A stretch of DNA of 11,686 bases from MHLP01 sp043736515 (GTDB taxonomy: Bacteria > Patescibacteriota > Minisyncoccia > Phycocordibacterales > UBA6899), in contig JAYTCK010000018.1 in NCBI GenBank assembly GCA_043736515.1, positions 1 to 11,686 of the forward strand, written 5' to 3'. The position numbers and the translations under genes were made by a program. The notes below the pieces were generated by a model, which saw only the letters and a program-made list of their open reading frames with translations, searched no databases and was not told the DNA's origin. This document shows, one piece after another, positions 1-5,269 of this stretch. Each line of letters begins with the position of its first letter. Position 1 is the stretch's first letter.

Positions 1-50
1 ACGGCGTCTTTCCTGATACGGGGCATGTGGGGGTTTGTGGTGTATGGCAT
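1..50 (-). CDS. 5' end of a gene leaving the window, possibly a transposase
   Basis: Reading the minus strand from 50, an ATG opens a frame that stays open to the window edge and begins MPYTTNPHMPRIRKDA. I associate this kind of N-terminus (Thr-Thr-Asn-Pro, then a basic stretch leading into an Arg/Ala/Val helix) with helix-turn-helix transposase or integrase proteins in CPR genomes; that is memory of a family, not a search result. A TAGGAT box at 63-58 sits 7 nt before the ATG, the same arrangement seen at other starts in this window. Only 16 complete codons are visible, so the identification is weak, and the piece could be a chance open frame. Confidence 0.4.
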   Translation of the reverse strand, partial: MPYTTNPHMPRIRKDA

Positions 51-52
51 AT

Positions 53-79
53 GAATCATCCTAATGGTTAGGGTGATTC
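53..79. repeat. 12-bp inverted repeat, 3-nt loop
   Basis: Arms 53-64 and 68-79 pair along 12 positions with one G-T wobble (59/73) around the loop TGG. No T-run follows on either strand, so it does not look like a Rho-independent terminator. It covers the TAGGAT box of the minus-strand gene starting at 50, so it may be an operator, or an end structure of a mobile element lying mostly outside the window. Confidence 0.6.
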
Positions 80-105
80 CAAGCTATTGAACCATTACGT
101 TTTGC

Positions 106-133
106 TTGACAAAATTGCTATTTAGTGTATTAT
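106..133 (+). promoter_or_regulatory. Sigma70-type promoter for the first GT-A-like gene
   Basis: A perfect TTGACA at 106-111 is followed after 16 nt by TATTAT at 128-133. This predicts transcription from about 140 and an untranslated leader of about 155 nt before the ATG at 296. In that leader, 252-265 can form a 5-bp GC-rich hairpin followed by ATTTT, a weak attenuator-like structure. Confidence 0.65.
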
Positions 134-295
134 AAAAGCATATCGTTCTTTGCGTCATACCCCGAATTCACTTTACTATGTGGACTCGGCTCAACTCTGT
201 GATGAGAAGAACTCTCAAATCAAAAGAATTGCGCATTCCGCGTGATAACCCGCCCACAACTGGGCATTTTCTCAACCACCATGAAAGGGTCTACT

Positions 296-1174
296 ATGAC
301 CAAGCGACTTTTTGCTGTAACCCGCTCGTTCCAAGGCGGCGCCACTTTTGCAAATTTCGATAAGGAGAAGTTCAACAATGGTGTTGTCAATCCGATTAGG
401 AAGCTCCTCGCGACCGCACCGCCCGAATTCGCCGGGATCGCAGTCGTGACCTGCGCCGAAGCAGGTTCGAAGTACGCCGAGGAGGTACGTGACGGAGAAA
501 CTCCGACTACACACCATCTCTGCAATGTATTTCCCACGGAAGTACGTCGTGGCCATATTGTCCCAATCTCTTGCACTGACTGGGGACTCAATGGCGGTTC
601 TGGAACGGCGATCAATGCAGGCATCGAAGTGGCACGCGAGCACGACGCCGACAACGTGCTCGTCTGGAGTCCTGAGATTGACCTCTCGGGCCACATGGCG
701 TATGAAATGCTGTGTCACAAGGAATTGCACGCACTCCGACTTGTCGGCTATGCGCGCAATTATCTTTTCGAGCGTCAGCAGTGGATGTTTGCACAGAACA
801 CGTGCGCCATCTGGGACATCGACCTGCTGAATATGGTGGGTGGCATGAATCCCGCCTGTAATGGCGATGGAAAGACGACAGTCTCCACGTCTGAATTTGG
901 CGAGGTGCCGCTCGCGGGAATGGAGGATATCGAGGCATATCTGCGCGCATCCGCACAACTGGGCGAATTCGTTCGTTGGGGTGTGGTTGGGCTTCGACAT
1001 CCTGCGGTATGGAATCTGGCGCTCAAGGAGTCGGGAACCAGGGAGTATGACGACAATCAGAAAAAAATTGCACGACAGGGGCTTGTGATGGAAGCGTATG
1101 CGAAGCGCATCTTCCCGCATCTGACTCCGCGTGAGGTTCTCGCCAGACTGATGCAAGTCGCATCTTTCGCATGA
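296..1174 (+). CDS. GT-A-fold glycosyltransferase-like protein (upstream paralog)
   Basis: This 292-aa protein resembles the GT2/GT-A fold, with no close family recognised. Residues 101-130 (GSGTAINAGIEVAR, then a hydrophobic strand and SPEIDL) match the helix-plus-strand that precedes the metal-binding DxD of GT2 enzymes, but here the site reads E127-I-D129. Residues 167-185 (QNTCAIWDIDLLNMVGG) match the GT2 acceptor segment that usually reads r..f..vGGFde. There is no signal peptide or membrane helix, so it should be cytosolic. I chose ATG 296 because AAAGGG (284-289) lies 6 nt upstream; upstream in-frame ATGs at 242 and 281 lack this. A terminator follows. It is a diverged paralog of the next gene. 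It could be an active transferase using ExD or an inactive one; the substrate cannot be read from sequence. Confidence 0.75.
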   Translation: MTKRLFAVTRSFQGGATFANFDKEKFNNGVVNPIRKLLATAPPEFAGIAVVTCAEAGSKYAEEVRDGETPTTHHLCNVFPTEVRRGHIVPISCTDWGLNGGSGTAINAGIEVAREHDADNVLVWSPEIDLSGHMAYEMLCHKELHALRLVGYARNYLFERQQWMFAQNTCAIWDIDLLNMVGGMNPACNGDGKTTVSTSEFGEVPLAGMEDIEAYLRASAQLGEFVRWGVVGLRHPAVWNLALKESGTREYDDNQKKIARQGLVMEAYAKRIFPHLTPREVLARLMQVASFA

Positions 1175-1198
1175 GTTTTTTCCTCAAATAAAAAAAGG

Positions 1199-1232
1199 AA
1201 TCCCCGCAAGTTACACTTGTGGGGATTTTGTT
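1199..1232 (+). terminator. Rho-independent terminator
   Basis: Arms 1199-1210 (AATCCCCGCAAG) and 1216-1227 pair over 12 positions with one wobble around the loop TTACA, followed by TTGTT. An A-rich stretch precedes the stem, so it may also act on the other strand. It separates the two GT-A-like paralogs, which are therefore probably transcribed separately. Confidence 0.8.
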
Positions 1233-1237
1233 ATACT
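1232..1237 (+). promoter_or_regulatory. -10 box of a leaderless promoter
   Basis: TATACT ends 7 nt before the ATG at 1245 and no Shine-Dalgarno sequence fits in between. Transcription would begin at or next to the A of the start codon. No good -35 is visible because the terminator stem occupies that place. Confidence 0.45.
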
Positions 1238-1244
1238 AGAGTAC

Positions 1245-2171
1245 ATGTCACAAGCACTTGCCGCAAAGCTTCTGGAGCGTAATCGTGTGGGAGCACTGCT
1301 TCGTGTTTTTGCGTTTACCGAGGACGCACTTCCATTCCAGCTCGCCTCAGCCATGGACGCAGTTTCGCGGCTGTTGGCACTCCGCACAAACGGCCGCCCG
1401 ACCATCAGTCGCGTTGACTTGCTTGTATCGAGCGATCCTGACTATGAGGATACAGACTGCGGATTCATGGCCTCACGCCTTCGTGAAACGATTACCCAAA
1501 AATTTCCTGATACAAATGTTTTTGTTTCTGAAATAAAAAAAGGGGACATTTATTGCATGCTCCTCAATTACGGAGTGGCAACGCAGCTTGAAGATCGCAT
1601 ACCTTTTTCATTGATTATTTCTCATCGCACCTCGTGTTATATCACTGACGAAAACATTCACGCTCTTCTTGCTGCTATGTACATGAAGGCGCGTGTCGCT
1701 GGGTTAATCCTACCTGAGATGAGCGAAGGGATTCAAAAGGGGAGGGTGCAGGATACGTTTGCGATTTGGCATAACAAAAGCCTTATGACGGTTGGCGGTT
1801 TTGATTTGCGTGCGTCTAAGCCGGGGCTGACGCACGCGCACCTCAGCGAAAAAATAACAGGCATAAGCAACGAAAAGACAAAACGACATGGCGATGGAGC
1901 GGTGGAGTATCACCTGGCGGGGGTTGAAGAGATCATCCCGCAGATCCGACTCGTTCGTTTCTTTGGACCGTGTATTCGTGTTGTACTACCAAGCGAGACA
2001 AGCGCCGATACGTGCGAAATACCCCTTGATGTCGACCCCAAAGCGTATCATCGCCATCTGGCAAAGCTCGCCACCAAAGAAGAACGACAGCGTCGCTTTG
2101 CAGCAATGGAAGGAGTAGACCTTGAATTCATCGAAAGGGGACTGATGAGACAAAGGAACGATGGGGGGTGA
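1245..2171 (+). CDS. GT-A-like protein lacking the DxD (downstream paralog)
   Basis: This 308-aa protein aligns along its length with the preceding gene: LLNYGVATQLEDRIPFSLII (106-125) against AINAGIEVAREHDADNVLVW, QDTFAIWHNKSLMTVGGFD (169-187) against QNTCAIWDIDLLNMVGGMN, and HLAGVEEIIPQIR (223-235) against PLAGMEDIEAYLR. After the strand where GT-A enzymes carry DxD it reads SHRTSC, with no acidic residue, so metal-dependent sugar transfer looks unlikely by the usual mechanism. It ends in a charged, Arg-rich tail. There is no membrane helix or signal peptide. The gene has its own putative leaderless start. I read it as a possible pseudo-glycosyltransferase or partner protein; its function is unknown. 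Confidence 0.75.
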   Translation: MSQALAAKLLERNRVGALLRVFAFTEDALPFQLASAMDAVSRLLALRTNGRPTISRVDLLVSSDPDYEDTDCGFMASRLRETITQKFPDTNVFVSEIKKGDIYCMLLNYGVATQLEDRIPFSLIISHRTSCYITDENIHALLAAMYMKARVAGLILPEMSEGIQKGRVQDTFAIWHNKSLMTVGGFDLRASKPGLTHAHLSEKITGISNEKTKRHGDGAVEYHLAGVEEIIPQIRLVRFFGPCIRVVLPSETSADTCEIPLDVDPKAYHRHLAKLATKEERQRRFAAMEGVDLEFIERGLMRQRNDGG

Positions 2172-2261
2172 GACACAATAACTTGCAGTACCGCCACTTT
2201 TTAGCTACCATCGCAATACTCATCGGAGCAACTTTTCACACCTTTCGGTGTTATCATTATT
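2172..2261 (+). promoter_or_regulatory. Intergenic region with candidate promoters for the dehydrogenase gene
   Basis: Two arrangements are possible. TTGCAG (2183-2188), 17 nt, TACCAT (2206-2211) would give a leader of about 44 nt containing the small hairpin ACACC-TTTC-GGTGT (2238-2251). Alternatively TATCAT (2252-2257) lies 4 nt before the ATG at 2262 and would give a leaderless message. There is no Shine-Dalgarno sequence before 2262. Confidence 0.35.
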
Positions 2262-3197
2262 ATGAAAATTGGATTTATTGGACAAGGTTGGATTGGCAAA
2301 AATCTCGCAAACCATTTTGAGGAGCGGGGTTTTGATATTGTGCGTTTTGCCAAAGAAGCACCGCATGACCAGAACGAAGAGGCGCTGAAAGAATGCCAAA
2401 TAGTTTTTGTCGCAGTACCGACACCGACCACACCGTCGGGATTTGATGACAGCATTTTACGCGCCGTGCTGAAGTATGCGCAAAAAGGGCAGAGTGTTGT
2501 CATCAAGTCTACGATTCTGCCCGGAACAACAGATGCACTTGCTAAGGAGCACCCGCATCTCTATGTCTTCCATGCACCGGAATTTCTCCGTGAGGCATCG
2601 GTGAGAAAAGATATTGATGAGCCTGCTCGCAACATCGTCGGTATCCCGAGTGCTTATTTTAGCGATAAGGAATGGCAGAAGCGCGCAGAAGCAATTCTGA
2701 GTGTGCTCCCCAAAGCACCACACAATTCTATTTGCCGTGCTCCCGAGGCGGAGATTACCAAGTATGGAGGAAATAATTTTCTCTATATGAAAGTCGTGTT
2801 TATGAATCTTCTCCATGACATTGCACAAACTCATGGCGCATCATGGAGTGTCATCGCCGAGAACATGAAGGCTGATCCTCGTATTGGCGAATCACACATG
2901 CAGCCCGTGCATCAATATGCGCATATGGATCAAAAACAGGGGCGGGGAGCTGGTGGACACTGCTTCATTAAGGATTTTGCAGGGCTTCGCCATCATGTTG
3001 AGCGGGTCCATCCCAATGATCACGAGACCATTACACTGCTGCGAGCATTTGAAGCAAAGAACAATCGACTACTCCAGGATTCGGAAAAAGATCTCGAGCT
3101 CCTGCGCGGTGTCTATGGTGACGCGGCACTTTGTGTGTGTAAGGTCCATGGAGACCATGTCGACTGCGTGTGTGACAAACGTGTGCTAAAGTCTTAA
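2262..3197 (+). CDS. Short UDP-glucose/GDP-mannose dehydrogenase family protein
   Basis: Members of this family oxidise the C6 alcohol of a nucleotide sugar to a uronate with two NAD+, in the cytosol. The 311-aa product has the Rossmann GFIGQGWIG (4-12), VPTP (52-55), STILPGTT (83-90), APEFLREAS (105-113), the helix with K167 and N171 (EITKYGGNNFLYMK), DPRIG (205-209) and the catalytic-cysteine segment GGHCFIKD (C234, K237, D238). Family members are usually 400-450 aa; the C-terminal nucleotide-sugar-binding domain is missing here. After about residue 285 there is instead a tail with C291, C293, H296, H299, C302 and C304. Whether UDP-glucose is the substrate is therefore unclear; a partner subunit may supply the missing domain. 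The neighbours are glycosyltransferase-like genes, which fits nucleotide-sugar metabolism. Confidence 0.85.
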   Translation: MKIGFIGQGWIGKNLANHFEERGFDIVRFAKEAPHDQNEEALKECQIVFVAVPTPTTPSGFDDSILRAVLKYAQKGQSVVIKSTILPGTTDALAKEHPHLYVFHAPEFLREASVRKDIDEPARNIVGIPSAYFSDKEWQKRAEAILSVLPKAPHNSICRAPEAEITKYGGNNFLYMKVVFMNLLHDIAQTHGASWSVIAENMKADPRIGESHMQPVHQYAHMDQKQGRGAGGHCFIKDFAGLRHHVERVHPNDHETITLLRAFEAKNNRLLQDSEKDLELLRGVYGDAALCVCKVHGDHVDCVCDKRVLKS

Positions 3198-3203
3198 TAC
3201 GCC

Positions 3204-3399
3204 TAGAACCCACCTCAAAATAACCATGAATAAATCAACGCACAAGAATTCATTTCGCTCCTCTCACACGCCATATTCGGCTGAAAATGTGAAAAACACC
3301 CGACTTCACCGTGCCGCGGCACGGCTTGGGGTGTCTTTTCGCATTTTCATCTCGAGTCTGTCGCACGAGAGCGACGCGATTATTTTGAGATGGGTTCTA
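3204..3399. repeat. 196-bp nested inverted-repeat region (possible MITE)
   Basis: The ends 3204-3223 (TAGAACCCACCTCAAAATAA) and 3380-3399 are inverted copies over 20 nt with one difference (3213/3390). Inside them lies a second long stem (3282-3349). Both ends begin and end with TA, which could be a TA target duplication as made by IS630/Tc1-type elements, but the symmetry means this cannot be told from the repeat itself. Read outward, each end contains TTATTTTGAG, a potential -10; on the right it precedes the glycosyltransferase ATG at 3399. The region contains no transposase gene. It could also be a structured RNA or a regulatory leader. Confidence 0.6.
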
Positions 3400-3402
3400 T
3401 GA
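3226..3402 (+). CDS. Possible 58-aa basic protein or leader peptide
   Basis: From ATG 3226 a frame of 58 codons begins MNKSTHKNSFRSSHTPYSAE and ends HESDAIILRWVL. Its TGA (3400-3402) overlaps the ATG of the downstream glycosyltransferase (3399-3401) as ATGA, the layout typical of translational coupling. It is rich in Ser, His and Arg and has no recognisable domain. It lies entirely within the inverted-repeat region, no Shine-Dalgarno is visible, and an open frame of this length is not rare by chance. It could be a leader peptide or nothing. Confidence 0.25.
   Translation: MNKSTHKNSFRSSHTPYSAENVKNTRLHRAAARLGVSFRIFISSLSHESDAIILRWVL
3282..3349. terminator. Two-tier hairpin, possible bidirectional terminator
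   Basis: Positions 3282-3301 pair with 3329-3349 over 20 bp, with one wobble (3290/3341) and one bulged C (3335). Inside is a perfect 16-bp palindrome, CCGTGCCGCGGCACGG (3309-3324). The GGGTGT arm is followed by CTTTT and the opposite strand has a matching T-run, so it could end transcription from the dehydrogenase gene. The length and internal loops are unusual for a simple terminator. Confidence 0.55.
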
Positions 3403-4490
3403 AGAAGATTTGTTTTGTTATGCCGGAATATGCAAGGGCGACGCACTTTCAGTACGTTGCTGAATTTGTCGAGTCCCTCGCAGATGAGGCCGATATTTTT
3501 CTCGTCATTGAGAAGGGTGAGCTGCCGGAAACGAGCAAGGTGACAAAGCGCACCCTGCAGCGCTTTCGTTCGCCACTCCTTCGTTTTTTTGAGATCGCAT
3601 TGATACTGTTACGAGCCCGTTTGAGCGGGTATCGCGTGCAATATATACATTACTCATTTAGTGCGGCGTTTTGGAGTTCGATCATCACGCGCACTCTGGG
3701 CGGAACAACGTATTATTGGAACGCGGGAATGCCATGGCTTTATCAGCGTCCCTACTCACGCGAGCTATTTGAGCGCCTTGTTTATAAAATGATTGGACGA
3801 CTGGTTACAGGAGCCGAGGCTATTGTAAGCGGTTATGCAGCATATTATGGAATTTCTCCGTCAAAAATTATTGTTATTCCCAACTGGATAGATTCACAAG
3901 AGATCGAAGAAAAGTTACACACAATAGATAGGGATGAAGTGAGACGTCAACTCGATATTCCAAATGGTGCGCCAGTCCTGCTTTTTGTCCACCGACTCTC
4001 AAAGCGCAAAGGAGCCCATCTCTTGCCGGGCATTCTTGCGGGTGCGAGCAAGAAGGCAATATTGGTGGTTGCAGGGGACGGACCGGAAGAAGCCACCCTC
4101 AAACAAAAATTTGAACAATTGGGCTTAACAGAGCGTGTTCGCATGCTGGGCGCCATTCCTCAACAACGCGTGATTAACTATTTTTCCATCACGGATGTAT
4201 TTCTCCTTCCTTCAGAAGAAGAAGGTTGTCCGCATGTGTTACTCGAAGCACTTGCAGCAGGTGTGCCGTACGCGGCAATGGCTGTGGGAGGAGTACGTGA
4301 GATTACTCCACCCAAGCTGCTTCCCTATGTGAGCGAAGCAGGGGATGTGTCCGGATTTATCCATGGAGTAAATACACTTCTCCTATTTCCAAGTTCCCAT
4401 CGCGAAGCAATTATTCAAGATGAAAGAGAATGGGTGAAGCGTTATGGTAAAAAAGAAATACTCAATCGTTTTCTCGCACTGGTCCAATAG
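3399..4490 (+). CDS. GT4-type (GT-B) glycosyltransferase
   Basis: This 363-aa cytosolic or membrane-peripheral enzyme would transfer a sugar from a nucleotide donor during glycan assembly. The C-terminal half carries the GT4 signature: FVHRLSKRKGAHLLPG (about 196-211), the strand ILVVAGDGPEE and the donor-site EX7E motif EEEGCPHVLLEALAAGVP with glutamates at about 275 and 283. The N-terminal half is a Rossmann-like acceptor domain with an amphipathic basic stretch (RSPLLRFFEIALILLRARL, about 57-75) that may contact the membrane. Two starts are possible: ATG 3390 (MGSMKK) and ATG 3399 (MKK). I prefer 3399 because TATTTT (3381-3386) would place the transcript start just before it, and most GT4 proteins begin close to the first strand. 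It converges on the Cas2-like gene. Confidence 0.88.
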   Translation: MKKICFVMPEYARATHFQYVAEFVESLADEADIFLVIEKGELPETSKVTKRTLQRFRSPLLRFFEIALILLRARLSGYRVQYIHYSFSAAFWSSIITRTLGGTTYYWNAGMPWLYQRPYSRELFERLVYKMIGRLVTGAEAIVSGYAAYYGISPSKIIVIPNWIDSQEIEEKLHTIDRDEVRRQLDIPNGAPVLLFVHRLSKRKGAHLLPGILAGASKKAILVVAGDGPEEATLKQKFEQLGLTERVRMLGAIPQQRVINYFSITDVFLLPSEEEGCPHVLLEALAAGVPYAAMAVGGVREITPPKLLPYVSEAGDVSGFIHGVNTLLLFPSSHREAIIQDEREWVKRYGKKEILNRFLALVQ

Positions 4491-4521
4491 CTTACTCGCT
4501 ACTCGCAGCTTATAATTGATT

Positions 4522-4569
4522 TACTAATTATGTTAGATGTAACGGCCGTTACATCTAACATAATTAGTA
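4522..4569. repeat. 48-bp perfect palindrome (copy 1)
   Basis: Every base from 4522 to 4569 is symmetric about AACGGCCGTT (4541-4550). The inner 40 bp (4526-4565; half-site AATTATGTTAGATGTAACGG) is identical to the copy at 5202-5241. This copy sits between the stop codons of two convergent genes, 31 bp after the glycosyltransferase and 23 bp beyond the Cas2-like stop. There is no T-run on either side, so it is not a standard terminator, although its transcript could form a long hairpin. Confidence 0.95.
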
Positions 4570-4592
4570 GTCAGTCATTTACTCACGGGATT

Positions 4593-5183
4593 TCACTTTA
4601 ATCCAAAGTATTTCTTAATATTTTCGTCTCCCTCAACTTTTTCCACCACGCCGTAGAGTACATCCTGGCCAATTTTGAAATCTGCTTTAAGTAAGATCAG
4701 TAATGCCTCACAGTCATATGGATACACCCACACGCTTGCCTGAAGAGGGTAGAATCCGAAAGTGCGGAGCGTGCGCTGGAGTAGTATGCGAGTTCCTCGT
4801 CTTTTTTCTTTGATATCATAGATCACCATCCGCCAGCGTTTATCCCATTTTCTGTGCTTTCGATCATCGGGGGATCTTGCCACCATTTTTGCCAGTGCAT
4901 GCTTGCCTTCTGCTGTCAGGCAAACAATTTTTCCACGGTGACCAAGATCAACGGCGATAAGACCACGTGAGCATAATTTGCTCAATGCTGAATCAATAAG
5001 ATAAGTCGGGTTCATGCGACGGCGTTTCCTGCTACCTCGTTCAGTGATCGACAGTAATTGGAGTGCATTTGGAGCGAGCATCGCCATACTCAGCACCCCG
5101 GCTGTTGCAACGGTCCTCAGCACGATTTTTTGTATATTGGTCCTTCTGCGCACTTCTTGTGCTTCTTGTTCAATTTTTCCCAT
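4593..5183 (-). CDS. PaaX/Cas2-like protein of CPR type
   Basis: The 196-aa product has three parts. Residues 17-43 form a hydrophobic helix (IVLRTVATAGVLSMAMLAP). Residues 50-100 are basic and look like a winged helix (RKRRR, then YLIDSALSKLCSRGLIAVDL and a GHRGKIVCLTAEGKHAL wing). Residues 114-194 match the Cas2/PaaX C-terminal ferredoxin-like fold: WRMVIYDIKEKRR, RILLQRTLRTFGFYPLQASV and a C-terminal YGVVEKVEGDENIKKYF. D123 is where Cas2 nucleases carry their metal-binding aspartate. An in-frame ATG at 5252 would force translation through the palindrome, so I chose ATG 5183. No cas1 or CRISPR array is present. Annotation pipelines often call such proteins Cas2; DNA-binding regulator and stand-alone nuclease are both open. 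It is bracketed by identical palindromes. Confidence 0.85.
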   Translation of the reverse strand: MGKIEQEAQEVRRRTNIQKIVLRTVATAGVLSMAMLAPNALQLLSITERGSRKRRRMNPTYLIDSALSKLCSRGLIAVDLGHRGKIVCLTAEGKHALAKMVARSPDDRKHRKWDKRWRMVIYDIKEKRRGTRILLQRTLRTFGFYPLQASVWVYPYDCEALLILLKADFKIGQDVLYGVVEKVEGDENIKKYFGLK

Positions 5184-5190
5184 AAAATTA

Positions 5191-5218
5191 ATCGTATCAT
5201 AAATTATGTTAGATGTAA
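5191..5218 (-). promoter_or_regulatory. Leaderless promoter of the Cas2-like gene, -35 inside the palindrome
   Basis: On the minus strand TTACAT (5218-5213) is followed after 16 nt by TACGAT (5196-5191), then 7 nt to the ATG at 5183. The -35 lies in the centre-proximal part of palindrome copy 2, so a protein bound to the palindrome would block the promoter. This suggests autoregulation by the DNA-binding product of the gene. Confidence 0.45.
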
Positions 5219-5241
5219 CGGCCGTTACATCTAACATAATT
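5202..5241. repeat. 40-bp perfect palindrome (copy 2)
   Basis: Positions 5202-5241 are perfectly symmetric about AACGGCCGTT (5217-5226) and identical over all 40 bp to the inner part of copy 1. It lies 18 bp upstream of the Cas2-like start and 28 bp beyond the methyltransferase stop. Outside the 40 bp the two copies have unrelated flanks. The two copies bracket a 720-bp unit (4522-5241) that contains only the Cas2-like gene. Confidence 0.95.
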
Positions 5242-5269
5242 ATTTTTAGCAAGAAAAGTACTCACCCAT

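Noticed and set aside
1..71. Plus-strand C-terminal gene fragments ending at 54 or 71
   Set aside because: Both are under 25 codons with no recognisable sequence, and the minus-strand start at 50 explains the region better.
272..1156. Long minus-strand frame (294 codons) opposite the first GT-A-like gene
   Set aside because: No recognisable domain, no ribosome site, Cys/His/Arg-rich composition typical of an antisense shadow, and the plus frame has GT-A motifs, a Shine-Dalgarno and a paralog next to it.
2238..2251. ACACC-TTTC-GGTGT hairpin as a terminator
   Set aside because: The stem is only 5 bp and is followed by TATCATTATT rather than a T-run; it lies where a promoter for the next gene is expected.
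4593..5241. CRISPR-Cas locus suggested by the Cas2-like domain
   Set aside because: No cas1, no effector and no array of direct repeats with spacers; the two palindromes are only two copies about 680 bp apart, and the N-terminal winged-helix-like part fits PaaX-type proteins better.
5184..5252. Earlier in-frame start (ATG 5252) for the Cas2-like protein
   Set aside because: It would translate the palindrome into a 23-residue extension with no family counterpart, while ATG 5183 is preceded by a well-placed promoter.
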